64,000 nt of DNA from Gavia stellata (Eukaryota > Chordata > Aves > Gaviiformes > Gaviidae). Position 1 is the stretch's first letter. Every line of letters begins with the position of its first letter. Below, in pieces: positions 23,901 to 35,623 of the stretch. Where the stretch lies: contig NC_082599.1 of NCBI RefSeq assembly GCF_030936135.1, positions 10,185,472 to 10,249,471 of the forward strand. The letters run 5' to 3'. Position numbers and translations under genes: made by a program. The notes beneath the pieces were generated by a model. It was not told the DNA's origin. It made no database searches and worked only from the letters and a program-made list of their open reading frames with translations.

Positions 23901-26900
23901 ACATTTAGTCTTGAATGTATTCAGGCTGCCAGCAAATCTGTAAAGGAAATCATTATTGAACATTGCAGTTGTCTTACATAACACTATATGCTATGACATA
24001 TGTTTGGATTTTCTGTTGTAGGGGTAGAGGTAGCACCTTACACAGCAGTGAGCTCGTAACCTTTCCAAGTTCTCTTCGCCCCATACACCGCAGTAAAACA
24101 CCAGCAGCACCTTAAGTGAGATACAATTTTTCAATGGCTGAAATGCCAGCCATACTCCTTCCCTTCCTCTGTCTTACATCCCCACCGCTGACCACCATCT
24201 TCAACACCATCACTACGCAGCAGGATCTGCTGGTACATCCTTCTACCCTTCGTATTCTCTGGTCATACCTTGAGTCGTGACAAGTTTGTGGGAACATCAG
24301 CTCTCCTGTCAAATAGATCTGAAGGAAGCCTCAAATTCCTTCTCCATGGCCTGAAGAACCTTACAGAATAACTGAATCAAAAACTATTTTGTCTGTTCAT
24401 GTAACAAAATTTATCACATAATCTGGCACTTGTGAAGTAATCCTGCAGCAGACACTGTACACCTCCAAGTTCCCTACATCTAATGGATTTTTATATTACT
24501 GCAGGCTAATAATCTCCATAGAGCTTCCGAAAAATCCAGGTGAGGATTTCATTTTAGCACTTCGTAAAAGTACCCGAGCAAGTACCTCTCAGGCTGTAGC
24601 GCTGATCCTGTCCAGCTTTGTTCTTGTTCAGTTTGTTCCCACTACACCTTCAGCAGTATTGACACAGCAATACATGGCCAGACAGACTTGGGGAAAATAA
24701 CCTAGCAAAAATAAAAAACTGAATCACAATGAATTCTCTGAGCCAGTTCATTCTGTGTTCACACAGCAGAAGGAATGATTCCCTGAGCAGAGCCACCACT
24801 GTTACAGAGAGAAATGCTTGTGAGCTACGCTGTACACTCAAAGCAATCACAAATACGTTCTTCTGTCTGGCCCATGCCATTTTTAGCACTGAGAGCAATA
24901 GAAAATGTGAGAAGCTATATTGTCCTTTTGCTCTGCATACACACGATCCTCATAAAGGATTCATGAGTCAAGAAATAACTATAGACCATAATTTTCAGAT
25001 AGTTTTTCCTGCCCTATGTTATGGAATAAGAAATACTCCTGCACAGTGTCAGCGGGACAAGTTTATTGCATTTTTTGGAAGAATTTGTTTAAAGAGTCAT
25101 TCATGCAATGAATTTTAAAGTGTACATTTTAAAATCATTAAATCAATTTATGTTTTATATTGTATGTATACTTATACATAATGTGTGTCTTATACGTAAT
25201 GTGTCTGTGTATTTATATATATATATTTTTATGTGTGTGTGCTTATTTTTATTTATATTTAAAGTTCTCTGAAATATAGTTACCTTGCAATACTATTAAA
25301 ATAAGTTGCTGTGGAAGACAGCATTGCATAGCGTCCTCTATAGAATTTCTTTACAAGAGCCACATTATACTGATTTGTATGCTAAGTTAATTTGAAACCA
25401 GGTATTGGTATTTCCTTTTTTTGACAAAAATCACTGTCTATTGACTCTACTGGGTATGGTATTTCTGCCTTTCTAAAGAAGCAGCAGCTTATAGTATTCT
25501 TTCATATGAGTTTGTGTGAGTATGTATACAAAAGAAAGAAAAACGTAGTTTAATTACTGTTGGAGTGTCTCTTCAGTTTACCAATTTATAATGTGGTTTA
25601 TATTTTATTTACGTAAGAATAGCATTGAAGCCTGTGCCCCAAATAAACTCTCTCTTTTAACATGGAGGAAATATTTAAATGGATGCTTGAATTAATTATA
25701 AGAACTGGTAACTAAGTAATACAAACTGAAAAAATATGCTTATATACAAATCTGAAATATACATAAACTGAAGCATTACCTTAGTTATCTTCCTCTGTTA
25801 GATGCATCGCTGCATGCACAAAGCCATGTACCCCAAATCAATGCCTTCACTGAAGCTACACACTGGAAAAAAAATGGGAGTTTTGACTACACAGAAATAT
25901 AGTAAGAACTTCACAATGTGACCTATAGTTTTTACTGAAATAAATTAATGGATGGCATGCAGATGCCAAGATTAAACAGAGTAATAACAAAACATTAGTA
26001 AGCACTTTCAATGTAATTAAATTTTTGATGTATTACAATTTTTAGTGTGTAATTATTTTTGAAGGAACTGGAAAGTGATACTGGATCACACCCTTATTCA
26101 ACCTAGTTACTAAAGAATAAAATGCAGCAATGTTTTTAAATTCTATTGCAGAATAATAGTGTATTGTCCATCACAGATAATGATGGCAAGATTTTTCTCA
26201 TCTGATAATCATTCATAGTGATTACCTAATAAAAGGACAATCCTTGGTACTATAAGAACTTATGGTCAGTCCAGAATGTAAGCAAGCATTGAAATGTGCT
26301 ATATAAAGCATCTCAGCTTGCAAGTGACCTTGAGTCTCTGTTTCCTTATTACTGGAGGTTGGGATTGTTCCATGGCTGCATTCCCAGTCTGCATCAAGGG
26401 CATGCTGGTAACATCGATCTTAAACACTGGTCTTTAAAACAATTTTTTATGTTGGCCTTGAACAGGTCTAATAATTTTGCTTAATCACCTCTGTTCCTAC
26501 ACAAAAACTGGAATCTAGGCTGATTTCTAATTTTTCATTCTTGTGAAATCCAGCCACAGGCTTTCTGTCTGCCATCAAATATCTGGAATCACTGTTAGAT
26601 AAAATATGTCAGATGCCCTGTGACACCCAATCATCTTTATTGTATAGAAGTTCACTTTCAGTTTAGAGTAGAATAAATTCCATTTGACTCAGAGGTCAGT
26701 ACTTGGGAAGAAAAATGAGAAGTGTGTTCATCTGCATATTCAAATATGCAAATGGGATGCATCCAATTTGCGTTATTTGCCTCCTAATGAGAATGACCTT
26801 TTCTGCTGATGGGAAAAAGCAATTGAACTTGGGCATGTGAAAGTTATGGAAGAATACAGAATTCCGAATCTCTAACAAAACAGGTCAACTGCTTGCTTCT

Positions 26901-27059
26901 GTGAATAAAAAAATAATCGAGGTCATATTGAACCCTAAATCCCAGTGTTCTTTCATCTTTAGGGACACCCCGGTTAGGTTCAGAATCTGAAATTTGCTGC
27001 TCAGATGTACCTCTAATAACACTTCTTGCCTAGCACCCTTCCTCTTCACCATCCTTTAC
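20993..27059. other. Intergenic, no gene recognised
   Basis: Mixed composition. About 21.37-22.99 kb is noticeably GC-richer than its surroundings and carries short unrecognised frames on both strands. About 23.4-24.3 kb holds a few cysteine-rich minus-strand frames that match nothing I know. A 129-codon plus frame at 24729-25118 has no recognisable domain and no clear splice or codon-usage support. An AT/TG-rich low-complexity patch lies at 25140-25260. Confidence 0.55.
25140..25262. repeat. AT-rich low-complexity sequence
   Basis: Runs of TATA, TGTG and TTTAT alternate over about 120 bp, including a short (TA)6 stretch near 25220. Confidence 0.8.
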
Positions 27060-27540
27060 AAAGAACATCTAAACGAGGAGCGGCTGAGGGAGCTGGGGTT
27101 GTTTAGCCTGGAGAAGAGGAGGCTGAGGGGAGACCTTATCACTCTTTGCAACTACCTGAAAGGAGGTTGCAGAGAGGTGGGTGTTGGTCTCTTCTCCCGA
27201 GTGACTAGTGACAGGACTAGAGGAAATGGCCTCAAGTTGCACCAGGGGAGGTTCAGGCTAGATATTAGGAAAAAGTTCTTTACTGAGAGAGTAGTGAAAC
27301 ATTGGAATAGGCTGCCCAGGGAGGTGGTAGAGTCACCCTCCCTGGAGTATTCAAGGAGCGTGTGGATGTGGCATTGTGGGATGTGGCTTGATGGGCATGG
27401 TGCTGTGTGGTGTTGGGTGGGTTGGTCTTTGGTGTGTTGTATTGTGTGTGTGTGGTTTTGGATTTTTTTTTTTTTTTTTTTAGGTTGGACTTGATGATCT
27501 TACAGGTCTTTTCCAACCTTAGTGATTCTGTGATTCTGTA
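27060..27540 (+). mobile_element. CR1 LINE, 5'-truncated, with complete 3' tail
   Basis: The plus strand encodes the CR1 C-terminal segment ([20 protein letters not shown] near 27075, then [20 protein letters not shown] near 27285). It continues into a 3' UTR ending TTCCAACCTTAGTGATTCTG and a final TGATTCTGTA, the typical 8 bp tail repeat. The element is about 480 bp. The UTR contains a TG-rich stretch and a 19-T run at 27463-27481. The open frame extends to 27494 but lacks every upstream catalytic domain, so it is non-functional. Confidence 0.95.
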
Positions 27541-27599
27541 AACAGTTCTCCCGCCACTAACGTGGCTCAGCTTAACACCATAACATCTTTATTGTTATT

Positions 27600-27735
27600 T
27601 TACATAACAAAATTCAAAGCTTCAAGATTCAAAGATTAAATGACTTGCCCAAGCCTACAAAGAGGCTGTTACTACATCAGGATTGGAATTCAGTTGCATC
27701 TGGTCTTTGGTCCTGTGTTCAAACACATTAGATCA
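27600..27735 (+). repeat. MIR SINE relic
   Basis: The core TTAAATGACTTGCCCAAG, then TACAAAGAGGCTG, then GATTGGAATTCAG, then GGTCTTTGGTCC follows the order and spacing of the MIR core and 3' part. These correspond to a GTTAAGTGACTTGCCCAAGG-like block, a GGATTCGAACCCAGG-like block and a TCTGACTCC-like end. It begins within about 60 bp of the CR1 end. Confidence 0.55.
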
Positions 27736-27739
27736 AGTT

Positions 27740-30700
27740 TCTCTCAATACTGAAATTTAAATGGAAGGAAGCCACGATCAATTTACAAAGCAGCATTAGG
27801 ATCACATAGCCTGTGTTGTTCTACTTCAGTGAATGCCACAGAAGGAAATGAGTCCTGCATATAGGCAGCTCATCTGTAGACAGGTAATATCATCATTATT
27901 GCCATGTATTACTATACATTTAATTATCCTCTCTACTGAAAAAAAAAAGACATATATATGTTAAAATTGCTGGCATGCTTTTCTTCCTTTCAAGCATACT
28001 CTTTCATCTGCAGACCTCAAAACCAGGCAGTAATATCACCACATATGTAATAGGTCTTAGAACGGGAACCACTCACATACAGGACTCAGGATTAATTAAA
28101 GAGCTAGGAATTCAAACAAATATCTTGGCATGGCTTATAAGCAAGGACAGTTACTGATTCTTCTTGTTGTTTCTTTTTCATTATGGTGCTGTAGGAGTTC
28201 CCCATCAGGGATCAGGGCCCCATATTGTGAGGATTTATTTAAACACTTAATGAAAATATGGCACCTGCAGTTAAGAATTTACAACTGCAATTACGAGATG
28301 AAGAATAAAACTGTCTCTTCAGTTGATTTCTGTAATCATAATATTCTAAACGATACTAACATGTCCCTCATTTTAAGGGTGTTTTCTCGTGTTTATATAC
28401 AGGAATGGGCTGCAATAAGCTTAACACTACCACTCTGAAAGTACATCCAGATAAATGTGGGTTGTCCTAAAAATAGGTACCTTACCTTTGCCACCAGACA
28501 GCAAGGAGGAAATTTCCACTGAGAAAATGAAAATTCAAGCTGTACAGAACCAGCCAGCTCCCCAGATATACACATACATATCCAGTTGTGCAGTGCTTTA
28601 TTCTTAACATTAGTTTACTTGCTAGGATGCTATTTTTGTAAAATTATTCAGGAGAGCAAAAAAGACAAACCTTTCATGATAAAAAATGTAATTACACAAA
28701 AAGCACTTTTGTAATTGTTCCTGTTTTCACCTGTGTTTCAAAACCTATTTCATATTGGGCACAGGTGCAAACACTTACAGACTGGGCAGCAGAAGGACCA
28801 GCTGTAGTTGTCAGAATAATGAATTATCCTTTAAAGCAGCATGGGAAGTAGTTGTCCTATCAGCAGGCTACTCTGACGCAGTAATTTTTGTAATCTGCTA
28901 ATGGTTTTGTTTCATAACCAATTTAGGGTGATCTTAGTATATACTGCTATTGGAAGAAGCAGTTCTCTTCTCTTTCCCATTGCTAACTACCTCTTTCTGT
29001 AGCTGAATCAGAAAATTAATCCAGCCCAACTGAAAAGCTTATTAGTTTCATTAGGATCACATCTTGGATTTGGTGGATTATGCCACATGTCCTGGAAATG
29101 CATTACCGGGACAAGTACGTGGCAGATTGAGGTTGTCCTAAAGTAGCTACAAAACTGCAGTCTTGAAAGATGGTGATTGCTTGAAAGGGATGTCAGCAGG
29201 TGTAGGAGTAGATTACGGTGGTTTCTAGTGTCAGATATGTACCAGCCACAAACTGTGTAAACATGTGTAAACACATTCAAGCTCATGTGTGTATGGTTTT
29301 GTTTTGCTGCCTTGTCCTTTGCGTACCAGTCACCTAACTAGGTATCTACAATGCAGATGCCTGCATCTAAGCCGGCCGTGCAAGGCTCCCTTTTAATTCA
29401 GTGGAGGTCTAACCATCAGGTTAATGGAGTCTAAGGCACTCTCCATCTCATCCTGAAGTAGAAGTTTAAAATGGATTAGATGAGATTTTTCTCTAAAAGT
29501 GACTATTTCTCTCTATTTGACTATAAACAGAGCAGGGTGACTGGGTGTGCTGTAGATGTCTGTCTAAACTGAGGAAGAACTCTGTCTTGTCTGTCAGCGT
29601 TAAATCAGTGTTGCTATTTCAAAGTACATTGAGTGAACAGTCTTTAACCAGAGATGTGGTATGCACAGTCGACTGCTGCACTCTGGTTATGGGTAGGTAA
29701 GTAGAGTTCCTGAATAGGAACTGTATATTAAATTAATGGTATATTATAAACAATAACATAATGCATTATAGAAACTGAGATTAAGATGTAGAATGGCAAT
29801 AAACACGTATAAACTTATATCATTGTTACAGTACAAGTTACCAGATCCAAAGTTTGCTGTCATCCTGGAAAGACCTCCAAGTACTTCACGGTATTTGGCT
29901 TAGATACATATCATATTTTGCATGTTTAACAAAGCCTCAGGAAAAATCCAGTAAGACTTTTCTTAATAGCTAGAAGCACCCCACTGAGCTAGAAAAAGCT
30001 GCTGGAAATTAATTGTCCCTGAAAACAATTACCTTACACCATGTATAAAAAAGATAGTGTTAGCAGTGGGATCAACAGTAACACTGCACACTACTATGGG
30101 TGCCACTGCTCCTGTGTCAGTGGCATGACGCTTATTCTTGCCAGCATTTTCACTTTTTGTAAATAAATAAACAGGTAAAAGGTGATTTTAACAAAGGAAC
30201 AGTAACTGTTAATTTCAGGGGATTTGTTTGTTGAATGCAAGCATTCATGAGTATTTATTCCAGAGTATCGCTCCTACTTCCAAGTATTCTTTTTTTAAAG
30301 TAGCCTTGTCAGAATTAAAGAAATAGCTAATACAAATAAAGACTGATCTTCAGGGAATAGAATTACAATTGGTATGTTAAAGCCAAGCAATTAACAACAA
30401 AGGAGAAAGAACAGAGGGAAAAGGAAATGTCCCTTGTTAAATATTTACATTTTTTTGATGAAAACTGCCTTATAAATGACAACATAATACAAGTGTTCCT
30501 TACATAAGGTCAGTATTCAGCATAGAGTTAAGTCTCCCATAGAGAGTTACATTTCTTGGCACAGAAACTTTGATTATATAAATTTCATATAGGAAATGCA
30601 AAGTGCCATAATGTGGGACTTTGATCAATGATGCTATCCTGATTTATAATTATTTTTTTTTAACTGTGATGTGCACAAAGCACTAATTTAAAAGCTCATT

Positions 30701-33700
30701 TTAGTTGCAACCTACCTCTTCCTTTTAATAACAAGAAAGTCATCTGATCACATTTTTTCAGTCATCCTTGTGTCACGTATTAGATAATCTCCTTATAGTT
30801 TAAAACTAAAAATGCTAATGGATTGGGGAAATGGGTTTCTGCTTTCACCCAGCATATCTGTCTTTTTTATGCTTGTCTTTTGGATCATTTATCTCAATAA
30901 TAACCTTTAGTACCCACTCCTTCCTTCCAATGAACTAAAAGTTATTAATGATTAAAGTCAGTGAATACACATCTTCTCCCTACTCTAGTTTTGCCAGCTG
31001 AGGTTACCGCTTTCAGCTGCTTCTTTTTTTGGGGGAGGGGGGGAGCTACATACATCCCCTTGCAGAGCTACTCATATGGTTACTTCCTAATTTGTCTCAA
31101 TCAAAACAGCCTAAATTAGCTTAAACTAACTGTAGATCTCTTTTAATGAGTATCACCAGTCAGCACTGACTGCAAGGACATTGATCTCAGTGACTAAAAG
31201 AAAGCAATTATATGAAAAACGCAGCAAACATCTTTCAGTCAGCAAATGTGTTGGGGCAGCCCCAGAAAAGAGGTAGTAAAAAGCCCTCTCAAGGGAAGGT
31301 GCTGTGAGTGGTAACTTCTTCAGCAGGCAAACCTGGAGATACAGGAGGATATATTTGCATGGCCTTAGTCTCAGAATGATGGAAGATAACTCATTTTGCA
31401 CAAAAGCAGCATGGAGAAGATAAATGACCAGCCCAAGGTCAGGTACAAAGATTGTGGAAATTGTGGGAGTAAGTGCCAGGACAGAGATTTTTCTAGAGTA
31501 TTTGTGTAGTTCAGTTTTCACCATGCCTGACTTAAGCTGTATAAGGACTGAGCTTTCAGAAATTGCTTAGCACATACCCTCTGGAGAAAAAAAAAACAAC
31601 AGGGATGTATCTTTAAAACACCTCCCAATACCTTCTGAAATAGAGGGAACTGAAGCACATTTGAAGACCCAACAGCCTTGTAGTGCCTTGAGACTTTGAG
31701 AAACATTTTCTGGAGGAAAAGTATCCTTCCACGGACAATCTCTCCCAGCAGACCAAATTTCAGTTCTGCTGATCCCAGTGGTGACAGTATGACATAGGGG
31801 GAAACAATACCTCAAGTAGATGGATGCCGTGCTAGAGACTCACAGCAGAGTCTTCAAGTAACTTGCACTGTTCTGAGGCTCTCACTGCTTAGAATACATT
31901 CATTCTGGCACAAAGCTTTCAGTCCGCAGAGTCAAAAAAGGCTTTGGGTGTAAAACGATATTCTTACATGAATCAGGCTGTTTTCTCCATTGATAAGAAC
32001 AAAGAATGACCTTATGAGCTCAATCTAAAAGTCTTTCTGGTGCTGCTTTGATATTTCCTGTGGTGATAAATAGCACAATATTCTCAATAGTTGCAAATTA
32101 CAAAAGAGCCAGAATCTACCTTTGTGTATTATGTAGCCACTAAATCACATTTTCATGGCATGTGGGAGGTGACCAGGAGACAATAGCAGACAGACAGCTA
32201 AAGGAAGTGTATTCTGCTCGTTCTGCTGAGGGAAAAAAAAAATCCATGAATATAATTTAAGCAGAAAGGAAATCTGTTAACAAAGATTATCTCAGTAGGA
32301 AGCAAAAATTTACTGAAGCAACAATTCTATATGAACTTTCATTTCCAGTGAATCGTGCCATTATGTTCAATTTCATTCTCAATGCGAAACCTGCCCTTGC
32401 AGCCTCTTGTCTGCTGCAGGATCACTGTCAAAACAAAGAACAATTACAAAATGTTCCCTTAATTCAAAATTCCTATTTGGTAAGTGATGCCCATATGATG
32501 CAGAGATCTAAATATGAAAATCGTAAAATGAAAACTGGTTTTCTCCCCTTTTCTAGTATTTAGTCAACACAGGAAAGTTGGAAGAGTAGTTGACAGGAGT
32601 TTCTAATTATTCACATTTTAGGTTTAAAGATGACTGTATTTACCAGGTACTTGAAGCCAAATTGGTAAATGTAAAATAATAAACCACAGTATTCTAGGAT
32701 AGTATCTGAAATATTTGTTGTAATGTATTTATTTAGATAATGGCATTGCTGGATTTGAATGCTGAATTAGTCTATTAAGCAGATTGATATTTCTTTCAAT
32801 CCTAGATTTTCTTGATGATTATATTTATATTTTGTCTGAAATACTGCTTTAATTCTTAGAAAGTATTTTTACTTCACAAACAGGTGATAATAATTCTATT
32901 CGTATATTTTTTGCAAAAGTAACATGCCCATTTTCACACAAATTTGAGATTATGGAGTTCAGCAAATACATGCTTTCCACATTTTCTTTTATGACATGAA
33001 GTACTGAGGAAGGCAAATATTGACATTTTCTTTCTTTGATGATACATGAAATTTCCCATTATTGGAAAGCTCTGTTGCCCTGAATGACAAATTACACCAT
33101 GAGACAGAAGGAAGATGCAAATCTTGGAGTTTTAAAAGCATCTAATATTTTCTCAAATTATATTCAGCTGTATTTATCTAGCATTCTGGCATGCCACTGG
33201 ATTACTGTTATCAATAAATCTATAAATAGGATGCAAAATGCATGTGAGCTGTCTGTGCATGAATAAAGACCGGCCCAGCAATAAATTATAGCATAATATA
33301 TAGTTCAAAATGTAGCAAAAGGAATGCCTTGACAAATCAATGCAACGTATTTTGTCACTGAGGGTGAAAGATTCATTACACATCAGCCTTGAGAAAGCTG
33401 GATTTCTGAAGCATGGGTCATCTAGGACATATGATGTAATGAGAGAATATGGAAACATGCATAGAAAGATAAAAATAATCTTCTCAATAATAAGGCCATA
33501 TTAAATTTTCAGGTAAAATGTAAGGCCTGTGCTGTGCTTTGTTGTTCAAGAGGTCAGAACTGCAACGCCCAAGAATAAAATAATGAAGCCTGACTTCCTA
33601 CGGATTTGGTCCCCACAGGAGATTCAAGACTGACCCTTTTTCTGAAACTGGGTCATGTGCGCTGGCTTTCATTTGTGTTTTCTGGTGTCTGCTAAGGTCT

Positions 33701-34300
33701 AAGCTCATTTTGTAGCACTTTGTTCAGCTGAGAAATTCTTTCCTCTACCCAGCCACCTGTTTTGATGAAACTTGGGGAAATTCAGTGTTTCAGGGAACTC
33801 CAGGCATCTGCCAGAAACGACTGAAACTGGCACTAGATTTCGAAGTTGGTGAGGGGAGAGGATGCAGACACAGACACAGGACCAGACACACAAACCCAGC
33901 AGGTTGCATAAGCCTAGAGTACAGCAAAGAGACTAAAAATAAGACCAACCAATTGGTTTTCCTGCTGACAGCAGCAAGCTGCGATGGGACATTTAATTCC
34001 CTCTGATCACGTAAATGACAGACAAGTTGTCACCTGCTGTGTGTGCCGGGCCAGGCAGAGCGGTGAGGATCCCATCCGTCCCTATGGCAGCGGACACCGG
34101 TCCCAGCAGCTGCATCACCTTGTCCCACACGCTGCTGTGGAAGGGAACACCCCAAGAGAAGTTAGCACAGGGCAGAGGCTGTAGATGTGAACATTGTCTC
34201 TGGCATGCTCAGGAATAGACACCTTAGCTTGGCAGGGTTGGAAGGGGCTTAAAATGGGGGACTGGGCAGGTGGAGGAGAGGCCAGGGTCCCTGATGCCCC
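27740..34300. other. Intergenic, no gene recognised
   Basis: AT-rich sequence with no frame above 123 codons and no recognisable domain. No clear young mobile element was seen. GC content rises only after about 33.9 kb on approach to the NOM1 CpG island. Confidence 0.6.
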
Positions 34301-34642
34301 TCAGCTCCTGCGGCTTCGCGAGGCGTTAGCGAGAGCCTCGTGCGTTAGGGCCTTGTGACCGCAGCCAGGGCTATGAGGGACGAATTGTTCCGGTCCCTTC
34401 TGTAAGAAGAGGAACAAGCCTTACATTTTCTTAAACATACTTAAAAAAAAGGAGGTATCTCTATAGATTTAGCAGCCTTGGGACGGGTTTCAAGCGAGCT
34501 CCATGCCGCCAGGGACCCTCTCGTCAAAGCCGGGCCCGGCTGAGGGGCCGCCCCGCCGCCAGGCGACCAACGCCCAGCAGGGGGCGCTGCTGCCAGAGAT
34601 GGCGGCGGCGCGGCGGAAGAGGAAAGTCGGCTCTTCCCCAAG

Positions 34643-35623
34643 ATGGCGGCGCCCAGGCGCAGCATGGCCGGGGGGAAGACGAAGCGGCAGGCGGCCGCTC
34701 GCACTCGCCGCGGCGGGAAGCTGGACAGGCTGCGGCAGTCGGTGCAGCAGTTCGTGCAAGCAGCCGGCGACCAGCCGCCGCTGTCCCTGCTGAAAGACTC
34801 GGAGAGGCAGAACCGCAGGAGCCGCCGGGAGGCGAGGAAGGAGAAACGCAGGCTCAAGCGGAGCCGCCGCCGCCGCCTCCAACGCGGGGAGCCGGTGGAG
34901 ACCCCCGCCGCCCCGGCCAAGCCGGCTTCTGCCGCCCGACCCAGAGCCTCGGCCTCGCCCGCAGCCACCATCGGAAAGCAGCGGCCGGGGCCGCCGCGGC
35001 CGCAGGAGCCGGCGCAGCCGCCTGTGCCGGCACCGACACCGCGCGGGGCGCCGCCCGCCGCCGCAGCCGCCTCGGCGCGGAAGCGGGCCCTGCTGGAGGC
35101 CAACGAGGAGGAGGAGAAGGAGATCCGGCGCCTGGAGCGGCGGCTGGGGCTCGGCAAGCGCCGCAAGAAGCAGGCGGGGGCCGCGGCAGAGAAGCTGCCG
35201 CAGAGCTTCCTGCGGGACGGGCTGGGCTACGTGCTGGGCGCCCTGGGCTCCCGGGCCGGCCTTAGCAAGCTCTGCGAGAGCAGCGACGAGGAGGAGGCCC
35301 CGGGGCCGCGGGAGGGCCAGCCGGGGCCGCGGGAGGGCCAGCCGGGGCCGCGGGAGGGCCAGCCGGGGCCGCGGGAGGGCCAGCCGGGGCCGCGGGAGGG
35401 CCAGCCGGGGCCGCGGGAGGGCCAGCCGGAGGAGGACGACGAGGACGACGACAAGGAGGATCCGGAGGACGACGAGGAGGATCCAGTGGACGCCTCAGAC
35501 CCCTCCGAGGGGGATGATGTGGAGGGACAGTGGGAGAGCGAGAGCTTGTCCTCGTCCCCCGAGGACGGTGGGGTGCCTGAGGCCAGCAAGCCCCCGGGCG
35601 AGGAGGAGGAGGAGGAGGAGGAG
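34643..35623 (+). CDS. NOM1: NOM1 exon 1
   Basis: Encodes residues 1-327. The N-terminus is Arg/Lys-rich (RRSRREARKEKRRLKRSRRR around residues 53-72), consistent with nucleolar targeting. An Ala/Pro-rich stretch follows. The conserved ALLEANEEEEKEIRRLERRL segment lies near 150-170, and LGYVLGALGSRAGLSKL near 195-215. Then come six PGPREGQ repeats and a long Asp/Glu/Ser region ending in poly-Glu. The donor is GAG|GTAGGG, phase 0. A second plausible donor, AAA|GTACGT at 35664/35665, would pair in frame with an acceptor at 36480 instead. I prefer the first because it keeps an S-C-x-x-S-x-x-KY junction like human. Confidence 0.9.

Noticed and set aside
23371-24312. Cysteine-containing minus-strand frames, considered as a decayed viral envelope remnant
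   Set aside because: Fragments are short, in different frames, and share no diagnostic order of motifs; evidence insufficient.
24729-25118. 129-codon plus-strand frame
   Set aside because: No domain, no splice or promoter support, and AT-rich noncoding surroundings.
34441-35166. 241-codon minus-strand frame antisense to NOM1 exon 1
   Set aside because: Arg/Ser/Ala-rich shadow of the GC-rich NOM1 coding strand with no recognisable domain.
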